From assembly GCA_027943245.1 (NCBI GenBank), contig JANDJZ010001270.1, positions 1 through 10,084 on the forward strand: 10,084 bases of DNA, in the 5' to 3' direction. The stretch comes from Acanthamoeba sp. SK_2022b (lineage: Eukaryota; Discosea; Longamoebia; Acanthamoebidae). Positions 6,551 to 10,084 of the stretch are shown here, in pieces. Made by a program: the position numbers and the translations under genes. A model generated the notes under the pieces. It was not told the origin of the DNA and did not search any database. It saw only the letters and a list, made by a program, of their open reading frames with translations. The first letter of the stretch is position 1, and every line of letters begins with the position of its first letter.

Positions 6551-6804
6551 GAATGGCTCTAACGAAAAGCACGCGCAGTCAGCGATCTGCCACGCTTTTC
6601 TCGACGGTTGGGTCAACATCCACCGTCAGACTTGACCGGCCCTTCGCAAAAGGGCGGATGGGCGTTTTCGGCTGGTCCGAAACCGATGGTCCCGCCATCC
6701 ATGAAAGCCTTCATGGAGGTCTGTGGACATCGACCTCAGACACACAGCGCAGGAGCCCTTGTGTGATGGAGATGTGCAAATTGCCCCTTGTTGATGGAGG
6801 CAAG
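6551..6804 (-). promoter_or_regulatory. Structured candidate 5' leader of the helicase gene
   Basis: About 330 bp lie between orn and the helicase start, with no convincing gene. In the putative leader are several stems: GAAAAGC / GCTTTTC (6564-6570 / 6594-6600), extended by wobble pairs and an inner GCAG / CTGC stem to about 14 bp, ending some 13 nt from the start codon; GCCCTT / AAGGGC (6639-6655); CCATGAA / TTCATGG (6699-6716, perfect 7 bp, loop AGCC); GATGG / CCATC (6685-6699). The class is not one I recognise. Autoregulation or temperature control is plausible by analogy with other RNA-helicase genes. Confidence 0.45.
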
Positions 6805-6810
6805 CTGTAG

Positions 6811-6839
6811 ATTGTCGCACTCCTGGGGTTTTCCCGCAA
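6811..6839 (-). promoter_or_regulatory. Candidate sigma-70 promoter of the helicase gene
   Basis: On the minus strand TTGCGG (6839-6834) and GACAAT (6816-6811) are separated by 17 bp, matching 3 of 6 and 4 of 6 consensus bases. The start would be near 6804, giving a leader of about 250 nt. It lies just past the orn terminator, which suits an independent unit. The hexamers are weak. Confidence 0.4.
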
Positions 6840-6850
6840 GCCCCCTGCAC

Positions 6851-6877
6851 AAAAATGGCCGGAGGGCCCGGCTCCGG
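6851..6877 (-). terminator. Intrinsic terminator of orn
   Basis: On the minus strand CCGGAG / CTCCGG (6877-6872 / 6864-6859) form a 6-bp stem with a 7-nt loop, followed after 3 nt by TTTTT (6855-6851). It starts 3 nt past the orn stop codon. The stem is short but GC-rich and well placed. Confidence 0.7.
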
Positions 6878-6880
6878 GCG

Positions 6881-7486
6881 CTAGACGCTCAGCAGGCGTG
6901 CGCGATAGTGCGCCAGCTCATCGATGGATTCATGCACATCGGCCAGCGCCGTGTGGCGCTGGGCCTTCTTGAAGGATGCGTAGGCATCGGGCTTCCAGCG
7001 CCTGGCCAGTTCCTTGAGGGTGCTGACATCAACGTTGCGGTAGTGAAAGAAGTCGTTGAGCTTGGGCATGTAGCGCTCCATGAAGCGCCGGTCCTGGCCA
7101 ATGCTGTTGCCGCACAGCGGCGCCTTGCCCTTGGGAACGTACTGCGCCAGGAACTTGATCAGCGCGGCTTCCGCATCGGCCTCGGTGGTGGTCGATGCCT
7201 TGACGCGCTCGATCAGGCCGCTCCTGCCGTGCGTGCCCTTGTTCCAGGCGTCCATGCCGTCGAGCAGGGCATCGCTTTGATGGATGGCGAACACAGGACC
7301 CTCGATGCGCGTGGCAAGGTCCGGGCTGGTGACGACCACGGCGATCTCGATGATGCGATCGGTGTCGGGCTGCAGCCCGGTCATCTCGCAGTCGAGCCAG
7401 ACGAGATTGAGGTCGGATTTGCTCAGGGTGACGGGCGTGCCGGATTCGGCGGGGACGGGAATGCAGGCGCTGGAGGCTTCGGACAT
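6881..7486 (-). CDS. orn: Oligoribonuclease (DEDDh 3'-5' exoribonuclease)
   Basis: Degrades RNA of 2-5 nt to mononucleotides in the cytoplasm; its key substrates are dinucleotides, including pGpG from c-di-GMP breakdown. 201 residues. All catalytic residues are visible: D32 and E34 in [10 protein letters not shown]132 in [11 protein letters not shown]178 and D183 in [10 protein letters not shown]. Each lies exactly 20 residues later than in the 181-residue E. coli enzyme, so the core aligns without gaps and the difference is a 20-residue N-terminal extension rich in Ser, Pro and Ala. No other ATG lies near the core, so the ATG at 7486 is kept, although no Shine-Dalgarno precedes it. It is divergent from the M48 gene (30 bp between starts). 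Confidence 0.97.
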   Translation of the reverse strand: MSEASSACIPVPAESGTPVTLSKSDLNLVWLDCEMTGLQPDTDRIIEIAVVVTSPDLATRIEGPVFAIHQSDALLDGMDAWNKGTHGRSGLIERVKASTTTEADAEAALIKFLAQYVPKGKAPLCGNSIGQDRRFMERYMPKLNDFFHYRNVDVSTLKELARRWKPDAYASFKKAQRHTALADVHESIDELAHYRARLLSV

Positions 7487-7508
7487 GGCCCAAATTGTCG
7501 CCTACACT
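7480..7508 (+). promoter_or_regulatory. Candidate promoter of the M48-dehydratase-rsgA operon
   Basis: CGGACA (7480-7485, 4 of 6) and TACACT (7503-7508, 4 of 6) lie 17 bp apart. Transcription would start near 7515-7517, at or next to the ATG at 7517, so the mRNA could be leaderless. This fits the absence of a Shine-Dalgarno. The -35 lies inside the start of orn. Confidence 0.4.
7494..7499 (-). promoter_or_regulatory. Candidate -10 box of orn
   Basis: GACAAT on the minus strand (4 of 6 consensus bases) ends 7 nt before the A of the orn ATG at 7486. Start-site spacing would make the orn mRNA begin at or next to its first codon. No good -35 is seen, so the call is tentative. Confidence 0.3.
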
Positions 7509-7516
7509 GCGGCCAC

Positions 7517-8818
7517 ATGGTCTTCAACCCCGATTTTTCCTCGACGCTTTCCCTGCTGTTTGCCGCAGCCGTGCTGGCCCAGTGGCTGCTGCGCGCCTGG
7601 CTGGCCTCGCGCCAGGTTCGCCATGTGGCAGGCCACAGAGCGCAGGTGCCCGAGGCCTTTGCGCAGCGCATCAGCCTGGCCGCCCACCAGAAGGCCGCCG
7701 ACTACACACTGGCGAAGGCACGCGTTGCCCTGATCGACATGACGCTGGGCGCCGTGGTGCTGCTCGCATGGACGCTGCTGGGCGGGCTGGATGCACTCAA
7801 CCAGCAGTTGCTGGAATGGATGGGCGCCGGCCTGTGGCAGCAATTGGCGCTGCTGGCCAGCTTTGCACTGATCTCCGGCCTGGTGGAGCTGCCGCTGTCG
7901 CTCTACCAGACCTTTGTGCTGGAGCAGCGCTTCGGCTTCAACCAGATGACGCTGCGGCTGTGGCTGGCCGATGCCGCCAAGTCCACGGCCATGGGCGCAG
8001 CCATCGGCCTTCCGATTGCGGCACTGATCCTGTGGCTCATGGGTTCGGCCGGCGACCTGTGGTGGCTCTGGGCATGGGCCGTCTGGACGGGCTTCAACCT
8101 GCTGCTGATGTGGATCTTCCCGACCTTCATCGCACCGCTGTTCAACAAGTTCGATCCGCTGGAGGACGGCCCGCTCAAGGAGCGCGTGAGCGCACTGATG
8201 CAGCGCTGCGGCTTCACGGCCAAGGGCCTGTTCGTGATGGACGGCAGCCGCCGCTCGGCACATGCCAATGCCTATTTCACGGGCTTCGGCCACTCCAAGC
8301 GCGTGGTGTTCTTCGACACCTTGCTCAAGCAGCTGGACGCCGACGAGGTGGAGGCCGTGCTCGCGCATGAGCTGGGCCATTTCAAGCACCGCCACATCCT
8401 CAAGCGCATGCTGCTGATGTTTGCCGCCAGCCTGGCGGGCTTTGCGCTGCTGGGCTGGCTGTCGCAGCAGCTGTGGTTCTACCTGGGCCTGGGCGTGCGT
8501 CCGGGTCTGGACCTTGCGCTGGGACACAGCGGCATCGGCGCCGGCAACGAGGCCGTGGCGCTGCTGCTGTTCCTGCTGGCCGTGCCGGTGTTCAGCTTCT
8601 TTGTCACCCCGCTGTTCTCGGCCCTGTCGCGCCGCGACGAGTTCGAAGCCGATGCCTACGCCATGCAACAGGCCAGCGGCGCCCACCTGGCCTCGGCACT
8701 GCTCAAGCTGTACGAGGACAATGCTTCAACGCTCACGCCCGATCCCTGGTACGTGAGCTTTTACTACTCGCATCCGCCCGCCCTCGCCCGGCTGGCGCGC
8801 ATGCCCTCTCCGACCTGA
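7517..8818 (+). CDS. M48 family membrane zinc metallopeptidase (Ste24/CAAX-protease-like)
   Basis: Integral inner-membrane zinc endopeptidase related to the eukaryotic Ste24 CAAX protease. In bacteria this group is usually tied to membrane-protein quality control; the real substrate is unknown. 433 residues, usual length. Seen: several hydrophobic helices (about 8-30, 72-90, 105-130, 155-175, 180-205); the conserved DGSRRSAHANAYFTGFG block (242-258); HELGH (284-288) with two zinc-binding histidines and the catalytic Glu; two further helices (about 297-325, 346-370); and EFEAD (375-379), where E375 should be the third zinc ligand. The frame is open far upstream, but the ATG at 7517 begins the conserved protein. 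It is the first gene of a probable three-gene operon. Confidence 0.94.
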   Translation: MVFNPDFSSTLSLLFAAAVLAQWLLRAWLASRQVRHVAGHRAQVPEAFAQRISLAAHQKAADYTLAKARVALIDMTLGAVVLLAWTLLGGLDALNQQLLEWMGAGLWQQLALLASFALISGLVELPLSLYQTFVLEQRFGFNQMTLRLWLADAAKSTAMGAAIGLPIAALILWLMGSAGDLWWLWAWAVWTGFNLLLMWIFPTFIAPLFNKFDPLEDGPLKERVSALMQRCGFTAKGLFVMDGSRRSAHANAYFTGFGHSKRVVFFDTLLKQLDADEVEAVLAHELGHFKHRHILKRMLLMFAASLAGFALLGWLSQQLWFYLGLGVRPGLDLALGHSGIGAGNEAVALLLFLLAVPVFSFFVTPLFSALSRRDEFEADAYAMQQASGAHLASALLKLYEDNASTLTPDPWYVSFYYSHPPALARLARMPSPT

Positions 8819-8834
8819 ACCATACGCACTCACC

Positions 8835-9167
8835 ATGAGCACACAACGCTTGCAACAACAGGACTGGTCCAACCAGCAGCGCCGCGCGCTGACTTCCGAC
8901 GAACTGCACACCGCACTGGCCGCCCTGCCGGGCTGGCAGCTCGATGGCGATGCCATCGCCAAGAGCTACGCCTTCGCCAACTACTACGAGACCATGGCCT
9001 TCGTGAATGCGCTGGCCCTGATCGCCCACCAGCAGGACCACCATCCCGACCTGACCGTCAGCTACGGCCGCTGCGGTGTACGCCTGAACACGCATGACGT
9101 GAACGGCATCTCGTCCACCGACATCGAGTGCGCACGCCGCATCGATGCGTTGCTGGCGCGCCCATGA
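8835..9167 (+). CDS. Pterin-4a-carbinolamine dehydratase (4a-hydroxytetrahydrobiopterin dehydratase)
   Basis: Small cytoplasmic enzyme (PCD/DCoH family, PhhB-like) that dehydrates 4a-hydroxy-tetrahydropterin so that the pterin cofactor of aromatic-amino-acid hydroxylases can be recycled. 110 residues, normal length. The family signature is visible at HHPDLTVSY (69-77) with H69, H70 and P71, then H87 in LNTHDVNG and a later Asp near 96. No phenylalanine hydroxylase gene is in the window, so its local role is unclear. It starts 16 nt after the M48 stop, without a Shine-Dalgarno, so translational coupling is possible. Its TGA overlaps another ATG (ATGA, 9164-9167), which opens a 9-codon frame leading into rsgA. 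Confidence 0.95.
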   Translation: MSTQRLQQQDWSNQQRRALTSDELHTALAALPGWQLDGDAIAKSYAFANYYETMAFVNALALIAHQQDHHPDLTVSYGRCGVRLNTHDVNGISSTDIECARRIDALLARP

Positions 9168-9193
9168 ATCGCACCCCGCTGACCCATGGCTGA
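9164..9193 (+). other. Nine-codon frame bridging the dehydratase stop and rsgA start
   Basis: An ATG at 9164 overlaps the dehydratase TGA (ATGA) and opens a 9-codon frame. Its own TGA (9191-9193) falls in codons 2-3 of rsgA, 3 nt past the rsgA ATG (9186-9188). It is unlikely to make a useful peptide, but the geometry would let terminating ribosomes re-initiate stepwise into rsgA, which has no Shine-Dalgarno. The frame is seen directly; the role is inferred. Confidence 0.3.
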
Positions 9194-10084
9194 GCGCTCC
9201 GCACTGCACGAAGGCCTGGTCGTCTCCAGCCATGGCCGCCATTGCGTGGTCGAGACCGAAGACGGCTCGCGCCACATCTGCCACCCGCGCGGCAAGAAGA
9301 GCCAGACCGTGGTGGGCGACCGCGTGCGCTGGCAACTTCCGCCCCCAGGCCAGGGGGAGGAAGGCACCATAGAAAAGGTGCTGGAGCGGCGCAACCTGTT
9401 CTACCGGCAGGACGAGATACGCACCAAGTCCTTTGCAGCCAACATCGACCAGGTGCTGATCCTGATCGCCGCCGAGCCGGTCTTCTCCGAAAGCCAGCTG
9501 GCCCGCGCCCTGATCACTGCCGAAGCCACCCACATCAAGCCCCTGATTGCCCTCAACAAGCGTGACCTGGCCGAGCCCTTTGCCGACGCCTGGGAGCGCC
9601 TGGAGCCTTATCGCGAGATGTACCTGGGCCAGGAAAAGCCGCACTACGAGGTGCTGTCGCTGTCGCTGGCCAATGAGGGCGAGGCCGATCGGCAGCTGCT
9701 GATGAAGCACCTCAAGGGCAAGGCCACGCTGGTGCTGGGCCCTTCCGGCTCGGGAAAGAGCACCCTGATCAACCTGCTGGTCCCCGGCGCACGCGCGGCC
9801 ACCAACGAGATCTCGCAGGCACTGAACTCCGGCAAGCACACGACCACCACGACCAGCTGGTACTGGATGGACGAGGAGCGCACGACAGCCCTGATCGACT
9901 CGCCGGGCTTCCAGGAGTTCGGCCTGCGCCACATCGAACCCACCGACCTGCCCCGCTGCATGCCCGACATCGGCGCCCATGCGCAGGAATGCAAGTTCTA
10001 CAACTGCACCCACCTGCACGAGCCCGGATGCGCGGTCATGCCGCGCGTGGAGGATGAGGAACACGGCATGGACGCCGACCATGA
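9186..10084 (+). CDS. rsgA: Ribosome small-subunit-dependent GTPase RsgA, 3' end beyond the window
   Basis: Circularly permuted GTPase that acts late in 30S subunit maturation. 299 residues are visible and the frame is still open at the right edge; the family is about 300-350 long, so only the last few dozen residues at most should be missing. In order: an N-terminal OB-fold-like region (about 1-85, with GDRVRW at 44-49); G4 NKRD (124-127); G1 GPSGSGKST (185-193); threonine-rich G2/switch I region (219-223); G3 DSPG (238-241). This G4-G1-G2-G3 order is the hallmark of the family. The zinc-binding segment has C269, C274, H276 and C282 in the expected C-x4-C-x-H-x5-C spacing. It lies 18 nt after the dehydratase stop, in the same operon. 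Confidence 0.97.
   Translation, partial: MAERSALHEGLVVSSHGRHCVVETEDGSRHICHPRGKKSQTVVGDRVRWQLPPPGQGEEGTIEKVLERRNLFYRQDEIRTKSFAANIDQVLILIAAEPVFSESQLARALITAEATHIKPLIALNKRDLAEPFADAWERLEPYREMYLGQEKPHYEVLSLSLANEGEADRQLLMKHLKGKATLVLGPSGSGKSTLINLLVPGARAATNEISQALNSGKHTTTTTSWYWMDEERTTALIDSPGFQEFGLRHIEPTDLPRCMPDIGAHAQECKFYNCTHLHEPGCAVMPRVEDEEHGMDADH

Noticed and set aside
4310..6562. A 750-residue open frame on + opposite the helicase gene
   Set aside because: It is the antisense shadow of a GC-rich gene with strong codon bias. Its product is an Ala/Thr-rich then His/Gln/Gly-rich string with no domain, while the minus strand encodes every helicase motif.
6553..6810. An 85-codon plus frame in the orn-helicase gap
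   Set aside because: No promoter, no domain, and it runs across the hairpins of the helicase leader; likely chance.
6626..6850. A 74-codon minus frame in the helicase upstream region, considered as a leader peptide
   Set aside because: It would start with a GTG at 6850, upstream of the candidate promoter, with no Shine-Dalgarno and no recognisable features.
2879..7486. The cyclase and orn considered as a c-di-GMP operon
   Set aside because: They are separated by the helicase gene, two intrinsic terminators and separate promoters; proximity alone does not support a shared unit.
10082..10084. TGA at the window end considered as the rsgA stop
   Set aside because: It is out of frame: rsgA codons end at 10082, leaving an incomplete GA, so the gene continues past the edge.

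Overview
The window looks like chromosomal core DNA of a GC-rich betaproteobacterium. Family Comamonadaceae (Comamonas/Delftia-like) is the best guess. It rests on the high-GC codon use, the order orn / M48 peptidase / pterin dehydratase / rsgA, and a DEAD-box helicase with a charged insert and an RGG tail. This is recognition from memory, not a database result. There is no phage, transposon, CRISPR array or defence locus, and I found no clearly new system; the second-look items are regulatory and architectural.

Layout. 1-315: three identical tRNA-Lys(CUU) genes in tandem on +, the first cut by the window edge, separated by short hairpin-bearing spacers. 328-363: a strong symmetric terminator that ends the tRNA array and, in the other direction, the gene at 352-1350. 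352-1350 (-): a TRAP-type solute-binding protein with a Tat-type signal and no membrane partners in view. 1351-1617: a divergent intergenic region with an AT-rich island. 1618-2850 (+): a Bcr/CflA-type MFS exporter. 2879-4348 (-): a diguanylate cyclase with two PAS-like modules duplicated at an exact 160-residue period; it starts at a GTG with a strong Shine-Dalgarno. 4450-4476: the helicase terminator. 4499-6550 (-): a DEAD-box RNA helicase with an RGG tail that contains a 27-bp tandem repeat. 6551-6850: a structured candidate leader for the helicase. 6881-7486 (-): oligoribonuclease orn. 7517-10084 (+): a compact operon of an M48 membrane metalloprotease, pterin-4a-carbinolamine dehydratase, and rsgA running off the right edge.

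Functional links. Several genes concern RNA and translation: tRNA-Lys, the helicase, Orn and RsgA (30S maturation). The diguanylate cyclase makes c-di-GMP, and Orn removes pGpG, its linear breakdown product, but the two are separate transcription units and no direct link is shown. Five of the eight protein starts (MFS, orn, M48, dehydratase, rsgA) have no recognisable Shine-Dalgarno. The orn/M48 pair starts only 30 bp apart, with -10-like boxes placed so that both mRNAs could be leaderless.
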